Positions 25,851 to 38,569 of a stretch of DNA of 64,000 nucleotides are shown in pieces. Each line of letters opens with the position of its first letter. The stretch's first letter is position 1. Below the pieces are notes generated by a model. It had not been told where the DNA came from and did no database searches. It saw only the letters and a program-made list of their open reading frames with translations. The position numbers were made by a program, and so were the translations under genes. Location of the stretch: positions 3,286,001 to 3,350,000 of the forward strand of contig NZ_CP045118.1 of NCBI RefSeq assembly GCF_009189165.1. The letters run 5' to 3'. This stretch comes from Pseudomonas sp. SCB32. Its GTDB lineage: Bacteria; Pseudomonadota; Gammaproteobacteria; Pseudomonadales; Pseudomonadaceae.

Positions 25851-26450
25851 TCATTGGGGTTTGTTCCCTTTGGGGCGAACCCCGGAGTCGCCCATGCGCG
25901 GGCGATCGGCCTCCACTTCCGCCAGAGGTGCGCACTCCACCAGGCTCGCCAGGCAGCGCCGCGCCAGTTCCTGGTACTCACGGGTGCCGCGTTGCTTCCA
26001 GGACACTTCCTCTTCGCTGAGCGGGCGCTTCACCACCGCCGGCGCGCCCATCAGCAGGCTCTGCGGCGGGCATTCGAAACCGGCCTTGACGAAGGCGGCG
26101 GCGGAAACGATGGAACGCTCGCCAATCCGCGCGTTGTCCATCACCACGGCGTTCATCCCTACCAGCGAATCGGCGCCGATCACACAACCGTGCAGCACCG
26201 CGCCGTGGCCGATGTGGCCATTGCGCTCGACCACGGTGTCGCTGTTCGGGAAACCGTGCATCACGCAGGTATCCTGCAGGTTCGCCCCTTCTTCGAGGAT
26301 GATCCGCCCAAAATCGCCGCGCAGTGACGCCAGCGGGCCAATATAGCAGCCCGGACCGACGATCACGTCACCGATCAGTACGGCGGTCGGATGAACATAG
26401 GCGGTCGGATGCACCACGGGGGTGATTCCTTCCAGGCTGTAGCACGGCAT
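25851..26450 (-). CDS. paaY: PaaY, hexapeptide-repeat thioesterase
   Basis: This 199-residue left-handed beta-helix protein has hexapeptide repeats ([19 protein letters not shown], then the [12 protein letters not shown] region). Carbonic-anhydrase-like His residues are present in DTCVMHGFP and [12 protein letters not shown], and the fold builds trimers. In known paa systems PaaY acts as a thioesterase or regulator helper that removes dead-end CoA esters. It lies 77 bp from paaX and abuts paaN (1 bp gap). Confidence 0.9.
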   Translation of the reverse strand: MPCYSLEGITPVVHPTAYVHPTAVLIGDVIVGPGCYIGPLASLRGDFGRIILEEGANLQDTCVMHGFPNSDTVVERNGHIGHGAVLHGCVIGADSLVGMNAVVMDNARIGERSIVSAAAFVKAGFECPPQSLLMGAPAVVKRPLSEEEVSWKQRGTREYQELARRCLASLVECAPLAEVEADRPRMGDSGVRPKGNKPQ

Positions 26451-26451
26451 C

Positions 26452-28146
26452 TCAGGCGCCCTCCAGCGGAGCATGGCGACGGCTCTGCACCACCACGAAG
26501 CGGCGCGTCACGAAGGCGTCGTCGGTGATCGATGCATTCGCCGTCGGGTTGCCGCCGGTGGCGTGGAAATCGCTGAAGGCGGCCGATTGATTGACGAATA
26601 CGCCGCCGTCGAGGTTCACCGACAGCGACACGGCCATATCCTGGGCGAAAGTTTCCGCGCGGTCGAGGAATTCGCCGTCGGTGGAGTAGACGCCGAGGGT
26701 CATGGCGCCCTTCTCTTTCAGGACTTCCCCGGCCACCTGCAGGCTGTGGGCGCTGTCATCGGTGGCGATGACGAAGGCGATCGGGCCGAAGCGCTCCTCG
26801 CCGAAGGCGGCACGCTCACTGGCATCCACCTTGAGCAGCAGCGGCGTACGCACGCGGGCGCCGGGGAACTGCGGGTGTTCGCGGCTCTCGCTGTCGAGCA
26901 GGACTTCACCCAGCGCGCGGCAGGCAAGGATGCGTTCGGCGGTCGCTTCGGACTGGATCGCACCGAGCACGCCACAGGCACGCTCGTTGTCTGAGAGGAA
27001 GCCACGCACGGCACCGGCCAGCGCCTGGGCGACCTCGTCGAAGCTGACGTGCTCCTCGCCATTGCGAATGCCGCCGCGCGGCACATAGATGGCCTGGGTG
27101 GTGGTGCACATCTGCCCGGAATACAGGCTGAGGCTGAAAGCCAGGTTGCGCACCACCGCCTTGAGGTCCCGCACGCTGTCGATGATCACCGTATTGACGC
27201 CGGCCTTCTCGGTGAACACCTGGGCCTGGCGGGCGTTGTCTTCCAGCCAGTTGCCGAAGGCGCTGGAGCCGGTGAAATCGACCAGCTTCACGCGGGGATC
27301 GAGTGCCAGCGCCTGGCTGACCGGGGCCTCGGCGGCATCCACCACTAGGCTGACCAGCGTCGGATCGAAGCCCAGTTCGCCGAGCACGTCCTGAGCGATC
27401 TTGACGCTCATCGCCACCGGCAGGACTGCCGCCGGGTGCGGCTTGACCAGCACCGGGTTGCCGGTGACCAGGCTGGCGAACAGGCCCGGATAGGTGTTCC
27501 AGGTCGGGAAGGTGGCGCAGCCGATCACCAGCGCCAGGCCGCGCGGGACGATATGCCAGCGCTTGTCCATCACCAGCGGCTCGGCCTTGCCCTGGGGCTT
27601 GGTCCAGCAGGCGGTTTCCGGCACGTCGGCCATCGCGCGCCAGGCGTAGGCCAGCGCTTCCAGGGCACGGTCCTGCGCGTGGGCGCCGCCGGCCTGGAAG
27701 GCCATCATGTAGCCCTGCCCGCTGGTGTGCATCACCGCGTGGGCCATGGTCGGGCTCAACGCGGCGAGACGCTGGACGATCTCCAGGCAGGCGCCGACGC
27801 GCGCCTTCGCCCCGGCATCGCGCCAGGCCGGCAGGGCCTGTTGCTGGCGGCTCAACAATTCATTGGTGTCGTACTGGTCGTAGGTCACGCCCAGATCGAA
27901 GCCATAGGGCGAGCGCTCGGCGCCGGCGCGGCCCACGGCGTTCGGGCCCTGCAACTGGAAATGACGGTTGAGCAAACCCTCGAACGCTGCCTGGGCGCCC
28001 TTCACCGACTCCTCCGGATACTGCTTGAGGCTTTCCCCATGGGGCGACCAGTAGTCGCGGCGGGCGATGGCTTCCACGGCGCGTTCGAGGGTGGCGCGGT
28101 GATGCTCGAACAGTTCGAGGGCGGAGGCCTGGGCGGCGGACGACAT
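26452..28146 (-). CDS. paaN: PaaN, aldehyde-dehydrogenase-fold phenylacetate degradation protein
   Basis: This 564-residue protein of the PaaN family has an aldehyde dehydrogenase fold with a long N-terminal extension. A Cys is present in [10 protein letters not shown] and a Glu in FTEKAGVN, at the places of the catalytic pair. There is no MaoC hydratase domain, unlike PaaZ at 39970-42021, which is complete. Having both means PaaN may deal with another semialdehyde or act as a backup; that is inference. GAGGAA lies 8 bases before the ATG. It is the first gene of paaN-paaY-paaX and faces paaF across a 400-bp control region. Confidence 0.85.
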   Translation of the reverse strand: MSSAAQASALELFEHHRATLERAVEAIARRDYWSPHGESLKQYPEESVKGAQAAFEGLLNRHFQLQGPNAVGRAGAERSPYGFDLGVTYDQYDTNELLSRQQQALPAWRDAGAKARVGACLEIVQRLAALSPTMAHAVMHTSGQGYMMAFQAGGAHAQDRALEALAYAWRAMADVPETACWTKPQGKAEPLVMDKRWHIVPRGLALVIGCATFPTWNTYPGLFASLVTGNPVLVKPHPAAVLPVAMSVKIAQDVLGELGFDPTLVSLVVDAAEAPVSQALALDPRVKLVDFTGSSAFGNWLEDNARQAQVFTEKAGVNTVIIDSVRDLKAVVRNLAFSLSLYSGQMCTTTQAIYVPRGGIRNGEEHVSFDEVAQALAGAVRGFLSDNERACGVLGAIQSEATAERILACRALGEVLLDSESREHPQFPGARVRTPLLLKVDASERAAFGEERFGPIAFVIATDDSAHSLQVAGEVLKEKGAMTLGVYSTDGEFLDRAETFAQDMAVSLSVNLDGGVFVNQSAAFSDFHATGGNPTANASITDDAFVTRRFVVVQSRRHAPLEGA

Positions 28147-28230
28147 GGGGCGTTCCTCTTCTAGTAGTTGTGGCGGTGCATGCAGCGCAAGAGACCAGAT
28201 ACTTCGCAAAGCGATTAGATTGCTTGCGAA

Positions 28231-28440
28231 TTTTGTATCACATCATTTTAAAACAGGAAAGCACCACACGCCGTATCGCTTTCACTGATCACCCACAGCG
28301 CTGCCGACAAACGGCGACAACAGCTGAAACCCCTGTTAATACTGACCTGAGTCTTGAAGCGCGCCTTGTGGATCATCCTCATGCCGCCTCATTATAGGAC
28401 ACATAAATACATTTCATACTTGTTGTTCTGTATCGCTTTA
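28231..28440. promoter_or_regulatory. paaN-paaF divergent control region with GTATC motifs
   Basis: The 404-bp gap 28147-28550 is AT-richer than its flanks. It holds three copies of a motif whose core is GTATC(A/G)(C/T)TTT: TTTTGTATCACATC (28231), CCGTATCGCTTTC (28271) and TTCTGTATCGCTTTA (28426). Three more lie before paaA. The placement suggests PaaX operators or a shared activator site. The E. coli PaaX site differs in detail, so this is a candidate. Confidence 0.5.
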
Positions 28441-28550
28441 GGCATATACTGCGGAAAACCCGGGAGAGCCTCGCCTACCGCGCAGGGCCTACCCGAGATT
28501 CCAACAATGAGCCGGCCACGAAGCCGTGCGTGCAGCCTGAGGACGATGCC

Positions 28551-29324
28551 ATGCCTCGCACCCTTGCCGTTCAGATGCCTGAAGCGGGCGTCCGCCTGAT
28601 CACCCTGCAGCGCCCCGAGGCGCTCAATGCACTGAACACCGAACTGCTTGGCGAACTGGCCGCCGAACTCGATGCCGCCGAGCAGGACAGCGAAACCCGC
28701 GCCGTGGTGCTGACCGGCAGTCGCAAGGCTTTTGCTGCCGGCGCCGATATCAAGGAAATGGCCGAGCGCGATCTGGTCGGCATCCTCAACGACCCCCGCG
28801 TCGGCTACTGGCAGCGCATCGCCGCCTTCTCCAAACCGCTGATCGCCGCCGTCAACGGTTTCGCCCTGGGCGGCGGCTGCGAGCTGGCGATGCACGCCGA
28901 TATCCTCGTCGCCGGCGAAGACGCCCGCTTCGGCCAGCCGGAGATCAACCTCGGCATCATGCCCGGCGCTGGCGGCACCCAACGCCTGCTGCGCGCCGTG
29001 GGCAAACCGCTGGCGATGCAGATGGTGCTCACCGGCGAAGCCATCGACGCCCGCCACGCCCAGCGCGCCGGTCTGGTCAGCGAAGTCACCCAACCCGAAT
29101 TCACCGTCGAGCGCGCCCTGCAGATCGCCCGCAGCATTGCCGCCAAGGCCCCGCTGGCCGTGCGTCTGGCCAAGGAAGCGCTGCTCAAGGCACAAGACAC
29201 CGATCTGGCCAGCGGCCTGCGCTTCGAGCGCCACGCCTTCACCCTGCTGGCCGGCACCGCCGACCGCGACGAAGGCATCTGCGCCTTCCAGGAAAAGCGC
29301 AAGCCTGCCTATCAAGGCCGCTGA
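28551..29324 (+). CDS. paaF: 2,3-Dehydroadipyl-CoA hydratase
   Basis: This 257-residue crotonase-fold enzyme has oxyanion and catalytic segments AFAAGADIKEM (about 62-72), GGGCELAMHADI and QPEINLGIMPGAGGTQRL, with the two catalytic Glu residues of hydratases in place. It hydrates 2,3-dehydroadipyl-CoA to 3-hydroxyadipyl-CoA in phenylacetate breakdown. The ATG after TGAGGACGATGCC was chosen. It is the first gene of paaFGHIJK. Confidence 0.9.
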   Translation: MPRTLAVQMPEAGVRLITLQRPEALNALNTELLGELAAELDAAEQDSETRAVVLTGSRKAFAAGADIKEMAERDLVGILNDPRVGYWQRIAAFSKPLIAAVNGFALGGGCELAMHADILVAGEDARFGQPEINLGIMPGAGGTQRLLRAVGKPLAMQMVLTGEAIDARHAQRAGLVSEVTQPEFTVERALQIARSIAAKAPLAVRLAKEALLKAQDTDLASGLRFERHAFTLLAGTADRDEGICAFQEKRKPAYQGR

Positions 29325-29368
29325 GCGTCAGCCCTCCTTTTCTGCCCATTGATGGAGCGAGTCCGCCC

Positions 29369-30160
29369 ATGAACTTCGAGCACATCCTGTTTTCCATCGA
29401 GGACGGCGTCGCCCTCCTCAGCCTGAACCGCCCGGAGCAACTCAACAGCTTCAACGCCGCCATGCATGGCGAAGTGCGCGAGGCGCTCAAGCAGGTTCGC
29501 CAGAGCCCCGAGGCTCGTGTCCTGCTGCTGACCGGCGAAGGCCGCGGCTTCTGCGCGGGCCAGGACCTGTCCGACCGCAACGTCGCCCCCGGCGCGGAAG
29601 TGCCCGATCTCGGCCAGTCCATCGAGCAGTTCTACAACCCGCTGATCCGCACCCTGCGCGACCTGCCGCTGCCGGTGATCTGCGCGGTCAACGGCGTGGC
29701 CGCCGGCGCCGGCGCGAACATCCCGCTGGCCTGCGACCTGGTACTGGCGGCACGTTCGGCCAGCTTCATCCAGGCCTTCTGCAAGATCGGCCTGATCCCC
29801 GATTCCGGCGGCACCTGGACCCTGCCGCGCCTGGTCGGCATGGCCCGCGCCAAGGCGCTCGCGCTGCTGGGCAATCGCCTGACCGCCGAACAGGCCGAGC
29901 AATGGGGCCTGATCTACCAGGTGGTGGATGACGCCAACCTGCGTGAGGAAGCCCTCAAGCTCGCCCGCCACCTGGCCACCCAGCCGACCTACGGCCTGGC
30001 CCTGATCAAGCGCAGCCTCAACGCCAGCCTGAACAACAGCTTCGACGAGCAGCTGGAGCTGGAGCGCGACCTGCAGCGCCTGGCCGGCCGCAGCGAGGAC
30101 TACCGCGAGGGCGTGTCCGCCTTCATGGAAAAACGCACCCCCAGCTTCAAGGGTCGCTGA
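29369..30160 (+). CDS. paaG: Ring 1,2-epoxyphenylacetyl-CoA isomerase
   Basis: This 263-residue crotonase-fold enzyme carries GRGFCAGQDLSDR (oxyanion site) and IGLIPDSGGTWTLPR with the Asp typical of PaaG isomerases. It converts the epoxide made by PaaABCE to the oxepin-CoA and also isomerises a later double bond. It is 44 bp after paaF and 3 bp before paaH. Confidence 0.92.
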   Translation: MNFEHILFSIEDGVALLSLNRPEQLNSFNAAMHGEVREALKQVRQSPEARVLLLTGEGRGFCAGQDLSDRNVAPGAEVPDLGQSIEQFYNPLIRTLRDLPLPVICAVNGVAAGAGANIPLACDLVLAARSASFIQAFCKIGLIPDSGGTWTLPRLVGMARAKALALLGNRLTAEQAEQWGLIYQVVDDANLREEALKLARHLATQPTYGLALIKRSLNASLNNSFDEQLELERDLQRLAGRSEDYREGVSAFMEKRTPSFKGR

Positions 30161-30163
30161 TCG

Positions 30164-31681
30164 ATGAGCGCACTTTCGAAAGATGCAAAAGTCGCGGTGA
30201 TCGGTGCCGGCGCCATGGGCGCGGGCATCGCCCAGGTCGCCGCCCAGTCCGGTCACCCGGTCAAGCTCTACGACAACCGCCCCGGCGCCGCCGCCCAGGC
30301 CATCGACGGCATCGACCGCCAGCTCGGCCGCCTGGTGGAGAAAGGCAAGCTCGACGCCGATGCCCGCAGCGCCATCGTCGCCCGCCTGCAGCCGGTGGAA
30401 GCCATCGAGGCGCTGGCCGATTCCAAGCTGGTGATCGAGGCCATCGTCGAGAACCTGGAGGTCAAGCGCAGCCTGTTCCAGCAGCTGGAAGGGCTGTGCG
30501 CCGAGGACTGCATCCTCGCCAGCAACACGTCATCGCTGTCCATCACCAGCCTGGCCGCCGGCCTCAAGCGTCCTCAGCAAGTGGTCGGCATGCACTTCTT
30601 CAACCCGGCGCCGCTGATGGCGCTGGTGGAGGTTGTCTCCGGCCTCGCCACCGATCCGGCGCTGGCCGACAGCCTGTATGCCACATCGCTGGCCTGGGGC
30701 AAGAAGCCGGTTCACACCAAGTCCACGCCCGGCTTCATCGTCAACCGCGTGGCGCGCCCCTTCTATGCTGAAAGCCTGCGCCTGCTGCAGGAAGGCGCCG
30801 CCGACTGCACCACGCTGGATGCGCTGATGCGCGACGCCGGTGGCTTCCGCATGGGCGCCTTCGAGCTGACCGACCTCATCGGCCATGACGTCAACTACGC
30901 CGTCACCTGCTCGGTGTTCGCCGCCTATTACGGCGACTTCCGCTTCCAGCCCTCGCTGATCCAGAAGGAGCTGGTGGACGCCGGCCGCCTCGGCCGCAAG
31001 AGCGGCCAGGGCTTCTATGACTACACCGAAGGCGCCGAGCGCCCGCAGCCGGCGAACCTGAGCAGCAGTGCCAGCGTCACCTCCTGCGCACTGGAAGGTG
31101 ATCTGGGCGTCGCCCAGCCGCTGGTGCAGCGCCTGAAAGAAGCCGGCATCGAAATCACCCAGCGCGCCGGCAGTGGCCTGCTGCGCGTGGGCGACGCGGT
31201 GATTGCCCTGTCCGACGGCCGCCTCGCCAGCCAGCGCGCCAAGGAAGACGGCCTGCGCAATCTGGTGCTGATCGACCTCGCACTGGATTACGCCAAGGCG
31301 TCGCGCCTGGGCATCTCCGCCTCGGCGGACACCACGACCGCAGCGCTCGATCAGGTCGTCGCCCTGCTGGCCAGGGCCGGCATCGCCGCCTGCCGCCTGA
31401 GCGACACCCCCGGCCTCGCCGTGCTGCGCACCGTCGCCATGCTCGCCAACGAAGGCGCTGATGCCGTGCTGCAAGGCGTCGGCAGCGCCGGCGACATCGA
31501 CCTCGCCATGCGTGCCGGGGTGAACTACCCGAAGGGCCCATTGGCCTGGGCCGGGCAGATCGGCATCGGCAACGTGCTGCGCGTGCTCGACAACCTGCAG
31601 GCCGCCTACGGCGAGGACCGTTATCGCCCGTCCCTGCTGCTGCGCCGCCTGCACGCCGAAGGAAGGACTTTCCATGAGTGA
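30164..31681 (+). CDS. paaH: 3-Hydroxyadipyl-CoA dehydrogenase
   Basis: This 505-residue NAD-dependent 3-hydroxyacyl-CoA dehydrogenase has VIGAGAMGAGIAQVA (about 11-25), GMHFFNPAP, and TKSTPGFIVNRV. It is longer than usual (about 300) because a second C-terminal 3HCDH domain is present (about 320-500), as is common for PaaH. It oxidises 3-hydroxyadipyl-CoA to 3-oxoadipyl-CoA. It overlaps paaI by 8 bp. Confidence 0.92.
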   Translation: MSALSKDAKVAVIGAGAMGAGIAQVAAQSGHPVKLYDNRPGAAAQAIDGIDRQLGRLVEKGKLDADARSAIVARLQPVEAIEALADSKLVIEAIVENLEVKRSLFQQLEGLCAEDCILASNTSSLSITSLAAGLKRPQQVVGMHFFNPAPLMALVEVVSGLATDPALADSLYATSLAWGKKPVHTKSTPGFIVNRVARPFYAESLRLLQEGAADCTTLDALMRDAGGFRMGAFELTDLIGHDVNYAVTCSVFAAYYGDFRFQPSLIQKELVDAGRLGRKSGQGFYDYTEGAERPQPANLSSSASVTSCALEGDLGVAQPLVQRLKEAGIEITQRAGSGLLRVGDAVIALSDGRLASQRAKEDGLRNLVLIDLALDYAKASRLGISASADTTTAALDQVVALLARAGIAACRLSDTPGLAVLRTVAMLANEGADAVLQGVGSAGDIDLAMRAGVNYPKGPLAWAGQIGIGNVLRVLDNLQAAYGEDRYRPSLLLRRLHAEGRTFHE

Positions 31682-32110
31682 CGCCACCCAGCTGGCCCGC
31701 GCCTGCGCGGAAGCCATGTACGAGCGCGATCAGGCGACCCGCCGCATGGGCATCCAGCTGCTGGACGCCGGCCCGGGCAGCGCCAAGCTGTCGATGCGCG
31801 TGCGCGAGGACATGATCCAGGGCCACGGCACCTGCCACGGCGGCTACCTGTTCGCCCTCGCCGACTCAGCGTTCGCCTTCGCCTGCAACAGCTACAACGA
31901 CGCCACCGTCGCCATCGGCTGCAGCATCGATTACGTGGCACCGGCCCGCGAAGGCGACGAGCTGGTCGCCAGCGCCTTCGAGCAGAGCCGCAGCGGCCGC
32001 ACCGGCAACTACGACGTGCGCATCGAGAATTCCCAGGGCCAGCTGATCGCCCTGTTCCACGGCAAATCCTACAAAGTGCGCGGCACCGTGCTGGCGCAGG
32101 AGACCTCCGC

Positions 32111-32114
<4 letters not shown>
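31674..32114 (+). CDS. paaI: Hot-dog fold thioesterase
   Basis: This 146-residue hot-dog protein has the helix motif [19 protein letters not shown] and the catalytic Asp in this segment. It hydrolyses stalled hydroxyphenylacetyl-CoA or other CoA esters, rescuing free CoA in the pathway. It is coupled by overlap to both paaH and paaJ (4 bp). Confidence 0.9.
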
Positions 32115-33325
<1,211 letters not shown>

Positions 33326-33498
33326 ATCAACGGAAGGCTCGAACCCCGCACCGCCAGTCGCGAAACCCGCAGCCTGGCAGGCAGAGCAAAGTCTCTGACA
33401 GGGATTCGAAGCCTTCCGCGAACGGGGGCGTTATCCTGCTCCCATGACACTCGCAGCCCGCACCCGGGCTGGCGTACAAGAACAAATCGAGTGAACCC

Positions 33499-34818
<1,320 letters not shown>

Positions 34819-34836
34819 GGGTCTGCGTGATCGAAA

Positions 34837-34860
34837 AGCCCCGCTTCGGCGGGGCTTTTT
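34837..34860 (+). terminator. Rho-independent terminator after paaK
   Basis: An 8-bp stem AGCCCCGC (34837-34844) / GCGGGGCT (34849-34856) with a TTCG loop is followed by a T-run. It ends the paaFGHIJK transcript. Confidence 0.92.
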
Positions 34861-34864
34861 GTTT

Positions 34865-35045
34865 TTCGTAGGAGCGTGCTTGCTCGCGAAGCCTTTTGAC
34901 GCCTGCTTTGCCGGCGGATCGCGGGCGGCCCGCTCCTACAGGGGAGCTCGGGAGGTAGCGTGTAGGAGCTGGCGATGCCTTCGACAGCCCGAGCGCTGGA
35001 GTAGTGGAGTTGACCCCGGTTCGCGAGCAAGCTCGCTCCTGCATT
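34865..35045. repeat. REP units between paaK and the DUF1428 gene
   Basis: Gtaggagcgtgcttgctcgcgaag (about 34869) and its inverted partner ggttcgcgagcaagctcgctcctg (about 35019-35042) are separated by a further unit around 34919-34938. The gap to 35180 holds no other feature. Confidence 0.6.
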
Positions 35046-35180
35046 CGCTCTCAGAACCCTACCTCTAACCGACCACCCGTCGCCCCACCACCCTTCCCTG
35101 TCGATCTCCCACCCCGCCCCTCGACTATTCCTCAAAGGCAAACGGCATCCGGCCGCACGCCCAATCGCAGGAGATGAACG

Positions 35181-35534
35181 ATGACCTATGTCGAAGGCTT
35201 CCTCGTACCGGTACCCACCGCCCGCCGCGAGCGCTACATAGAGGTGGCGCGCAAGGCCGCGGCGCTGTTCAAGGAGCATGGCGCGCTCGGCGTCGTCGAA
35301 TGCTGGGGTGACGACGTGCCCGAGGGCAAGGTGACCTCCTTCCCCATGGCGGTGAAGCTCAAGGAGGACGAGACCGTGGTGTTCTCCTGGATCACCTGGC
35401 CCAGCAAGGAAGCGCGGGACGCGGGCATGAAGAAGTTCATGGAGGACCCACGGATGAAAACCGAATTCAACGACATGCCCTTCGACGGGCAGCGCATGAT
35501 CTTCGGTGGCTTCCAGGTGATAGTCCAAGCCTGA
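35181..35534 (+). CDS. DUF1428 family protein
   Basis: This 117-residue dimeric alpha-beta-barrel-like protein fits the DUF1428 family (MTYVEGFLVPVPTARRE, then YIEVARKAA, and WPSKEARDAGMKKFMED). It has no known biochemical role. AGGAGATGAACG precedes the ATG. It stands alone between the paaK terminator and the paaA control region. I cannot link it to phenylacetate. Confidence 0.75.
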   Translation: MTYVEGFLVPVPTARRERYIEVARKAAALFKEHGALGVVECWGDDVPEGKVTSFPMAVKLKEDETVVFSWITWPSKEARDAGMKKFMEDPRMKTEFNDMPFDGQRMIFGGFQVIVQA

Positions 35535-35544
35535 CGCCCTCTGG

Positions 35545-35635
35545 CTTTTCGTAGGAGCGAGCTTGCTCGCGAACCGCCCAACTCCATAGCCGCCGGAAAG
35601 CATGGTTCGCGAGCAAGCTCACTCCTACAAAATCC
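35545..35635. repeat. REP hairpin pair after the DUF1428 gene
   Basis: Cgtaggagcgagcttgctcgcgaacc (about 35549) and ggttcgcgagcaagctcactcctac (about 35603-35627) form an almost perfect inverted pair. It may act as a weak terminator. Confidence 0.65.
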
Positions 35636-35671
35636 ACACAATCAACCGAACTTATTAATTAATAGAAATAC

Positions 35672-35902
35672 ATTTCCGTATCACTTCGTCGCCTTTTCAG
35701 CTCAGAACCGCCCACCGCCCACTCGCAACAACAGCACAGACAATCTCCACACGTTACCAGCACATACAAGGCAAATAGCCAACTTTATCGCTGAAAATCC
35801 GCCTTTTTACGCCAACCAAACGGCTCGAAAACCTGCCAAAGCGATACAAAATCCAATTACGACACATCATTTAGTGTTAGACATTCATTTCTGTATCATT
35901 TA
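35672..35902. promoter_or_regulatory. paaA control region with GTATC motifs
   Basis: This AT-rich stretch before paaA holds three copies of the motif seen before paaF: TTCCGTATCACTTCG (35674), the inverted TTTTGTATCGCTTTGG (minus strand, 35852-35837) and TTCTGTATCATTTAA (35889). The last two arms (GATACA at 35843 and TGTATC at 35892) face each other 43 bp apart. An 'aaatacatttc' block precedes copies in both control regions. Confidence 0.5.
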
Positions 35903-35960
35903 AAAATACAGCCATGGCCAAGGCCGTCCCACGAACAAGACAAAAGGCTGGAGACACAGC

Positions 35961-36953
35961 ATGTACGCACAACTGGTTGAGACCGGCGTGAAGCGCATCA
36001 AAGCGCTGGACGAGATGTCCCCCGAGGAGCGCGCCTTCCAGGAAAAGATCGACGCGGAGATCAAGATCGAGGCGAAGAACTGGATGCCCGACGCCTACCG
36101 CCAGACACTGATCCGGCAGATTTCCCAGCACGCCCACTCCGAGATCGTCGGCATGCTGCCCGAGGGCAACTGGGTGACCCGCGCACCGACCCTCAAGCGC
36201 AAGCTGCAGCTGATGGCGAAGATCCAGGACGAAGCCGGCCACGGCCTCTACCTCTACAGCGCGATGGAAACCCTGGGCGCTGACCGTGACGCCGAGATCG
36301 CCAAGCTGCATGCTGGCCGCGCCAAGTACTCGAGCATCTTCAACTACCCGACGCTGAACTGGGCCGACATGGGCGCGGTAGGCTGGCTGGTGGATGGCGC
36401 CGCCATCGTCAACCAGGTGGTGCTGCAGCGCACCTCCTACGGCCCCTACTCCCGCGCGATGATCCGCATCTGCAAGGAAGAAAGCTTCCACCAGCGCCAG
36501 GGCTACGAAATCCTCTTGACCATGATGCGCCACGGCAATCAGGCGCAGAAGGACATGGTCCAGGACGCCATCAACCGCCTCTGGTGGCCGGCCCTGATGA
36601 TGTTCGGCCCGAGCGACGCCGACTCCCCCAACAGCGCCCAGTCCATGGCCTGGAAGATCAAGCGGCAGAGCAACGACGAGCTGCGCCAGCGCTTCGTCGA
36701 CCAGACCGTGCCGCAGCTGGAACTGCTCGGCTGCACCGCCCCGGACCCGGACCTGAAGTGGAACGAGGAACGCGGCCACTACGACTTCGGCGACATCCAG
36801 TGGGAAGAATTCTACGAAGTGCTCAAGGGCAACGGCCCGTGCAACACCGAGCGCGTCGCCACCCGCCGCAAGGCCATCGAAGACGGCGCCTGGGTCCGCG
36901 AAGCCGCAGTCGCCTACGCCCGCAAACAACAACAGAAACGCGACGCCGCCTGA
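35961..36953 (+). CDS. paaA: Phenylacetyl-CoA 1,2-epoxidase, catalytic subunit
   Basis: This 330-residue diiron oxygenase subunit shows the two helix motifs of bacterial multicomponent monooxygenases: [12 protein letters not shown] with an upstream Glu, and [16 protein letters not shown]. It inserts one oxygen into the ring of phenylacetyl-CoA. It is the first gene of paaABCDE, read from the GTATC-rich promoter. Confidence 0.95.
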   Translation: MYAQLVETGVKRIKALDEMSPEERAFQEKIDAEIKIEAKNWMPDAYRQTLIRQISQHAHSEIVGMLPEGNWVTRAPTLKRKLQLMAKIQDEAGHGLYLYSAMETLGADRDAEIAKLHAGRAKYSSIFNYPTLNWADMGAVGWLVDGAAIVNQVVLQRTSYGPYSRAMIRICKEESFHQRQGYEILLTMMRHGNQAQKDMVQDAINRLWWPALMMFGPSDADSPNSAQSMAWKIKRQSNDELRQRFVDQTVPQLELLGCTAPDPDLKWNEERGHYDFGDIQWEEFYEVLKGNGPCNTERVATRRKAIEDGAWVREAAVAYARKQQQKRDAA

Positions 36954-36970
36954 GCTGCGAGGAGAACACC

Positions 36971-37252
36971 ATGAGTGAGTGGACCCTTTTTGAAGTTTTT
37001 GTCCGTAGCAAGCACGGCCTGAACCACAAGCACGTTGGCAGCGTCCACGCCGCCGACGCCGCCATGGCCATCAAGAACGCCCGCGAGCTGTACACCCGGC
37101 GCAACGAAGGCGTGAGCCTGTGGGTCGTGCCCTCCGCGCTGATCACTGCCTCCTCCCCCGACGAGAAGGACCCGCTGTTCGACCCGTCCCAGGACAAGGT
37201 CTACCGCCACGCCAGCTTCTACGAGCTGCCGCCCGAAGTCGGCCACATGTGA
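36971..37252 (+). CDS. paaB: Phenylacetyl-CoA epoxidase subunit B
   Basis: This 93-residue protein has the PaaB pattern (WTLFEVFVRSKHGLNHKHVG near the start, then LWVVPSALI and YRHASFYELPPEVGHM at the end). It is a small subunit that bridges PaaA-PaaC heterodimers in the epoxidase. GAGGAG lies 9 bases before the ATG. Confidence 0.95.
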   Translation: MSEWTLFEVFVRSKHGLNHKHVGSVHAADAAMAIKNARELYTRRNEGVSLWVVPSALITASSPDEKDPLFDPSQDKVYRHASFYELPPEVGHM

Positions 37253-37262
37253 GACGCGTGCG

Positions 37263-38024
37263 ATGAACCCGAAGAATGACAAGATCGAATACCTGCTGCG
37301 CCTCGCCGACAGCGCCCTGATCCAGGGCCAGCGCCTGTGCGAATGGTGCGGCCACGCCCCTGCGCTAGAAGAAGAACTGGCGCTGATGAACGTCGGCCTC
37401 GACCTGGTGGGCCAGGCGCGCAACTGGTACGAGTACGCCGTGGAACTGCTGGACGACGGCCGCGACGCCGACGCCCTGGCCTTCCGCCGCGACGAGCGCG
37501 CCTTCCGCAACCTGCTGCTGGTGGAGCAGCCCAACGGCGACTTCGCCGTGACCATCACCAAGCAGTTCCTCTATGACGCCTGGCACTTCCATGCACTGCA
37601 CGCCCTGAGCGCCTCCAGCGACGAGCGCATCGCCGCCATCGCCGCCAAGGGCCTGAAGGAAGTCACCTACCACCTGCGCCGCTCCGCCGAGTGGATACAG
37701 CGCCTGGGCGACGGCACCGAGGAAAGCCATGCGCGCATGCTCGCGGCGGTCCCGCAGGTGTGGCGCTTCACCGTCGAACTCTGCAATGCCGACGAGATCG
37801 AGCAGCGCCTGTTCGCCGACGGCGTCGCACCGAACCCCGAAGAACTCGCCGCCGCATGGAAAGCCAAGGTCGCCGACATCTTCGCCGCCGCGACCCTGCC
37901 GCTGCCCGAGCCTGCGGTGAACTTCTACCTCAGCGGCCGTCGCGGCCTGCACACCGAGCACCTGGGCATCCTCCTGGCCGAGATGCAGTTCCTCCAGCGA
38001 GCCTACCCCGATGCGACCTGGTGA
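37263..38024 (+). CDS. paaC: Phenylacetyl-CoA epoxidase, structural subunit C
   Basis: This 253-residue subunit has a ferritin-like helical fold related to PaaA but without the diiron ligands. Characteristic text includes WCGHAPALEEELALMNVGLD and YLLRLADSALIQGQRL. It stabilises PaaA and shapes CoA binding. It overlaps paaD by 14 bp. Confidence 0.95.
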   Translation: MNPKNDKIEYLLRLADSALIQGQRLCEWCGHAPALEEELALMNVGLDLVGQARNWYEYAVELLDDGRDADALAFRRDERAFRNLLLVEQPNGDFAVTITKQFLYDAWHFHALHALSASSDERIAAIAAKGLKEVTYHLRRSAEWIQRLGDGTEESHARMLAAVPQVWRFTVELCNADEIEQRLFADGVAPNPEELAAAWKAKVADIFAAATLPLPEPAVNFYLSGRRGLHTEHLGILLAEMQFLQRAYPDATW

Positions 38025-38544
38025 GCTGATTACCAGCGACCGCGGCGCCCGCGCCGGTACGGCTGACGACCTCAGCCACGCCTGGAGCGTGCTTGGTGCG
38101 GTGATGGACCCGGAAGTGCCGGTGGTCAGCGTGGTCGATCTGGGCATCGTGCGCGGGCTCGACTGGCAGGACGGCCACCTGCACGTGGTGGTCACCCCGA
38201 CCTACTCCGGCTGCCCGGCCACCGAGGTCATCGAGCAGGACATCCAGCACGCCCTGGAGCACGCCGGCTTCGCCGCGCCGCAACTGGAGCGCCGCTTGAA
38301 TCCGGCCTGGACTACCGACTGGATCAGCGACGACGGTCGCAAGGCGCTGCGCGACTACGGCATCGCCCCGCCGGCGGGCAGCACCAGCAAGCGCAGCCTG
38401 CTCGGCGAGACTCCGGAAGTGCGCTGCCCGCAATGCGGCAGCCTGCACACCGAGCAGCTCAGCCAGTTCGGCTCCACCGCCTGCAAGGCGCTGTACCGCT
38501 GCATCGATTGCCGCGAGCCATTCGATTACTTCAAGTGCATCTGA
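38011..38544 (+). CDS. paaD: PaaD, iron-sulfur assembly factor for the epoxidase
   Basis: This 177-residue protein has an N-terminal SUF-T/MIP18 domain (VMDPEVPVVSVVDLGIVRG, then TPTYSGCPA) and a C-terminal zinc-ribbon-like segment with Cys pairs (CPQCGSLH, CIDC). It is needed for a working epoxidase, probably by maturing the PaaE cluster. Translation is coupled to paaC by overlap. Confidence 0.93.
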   Translation: MRPGELITSDRGARAGTADDLSHAWSVLGAVMDPEVPVVSVVDLGIVRGLDWQDGHLHVVVTPTYSGCPATEVIEQDIQHALEHAGFAAPQLERRLNPAWTTDWISDDGRKALRDYGIAPPAGSTSKRSLLGETPEVRCPQCGSLHTEQLSQFGSTACKALYRCIDCREPFDYFKCI

Positions 38545-38569
38545 GCGGCGCCGCCGCCGGAGAAGAACA

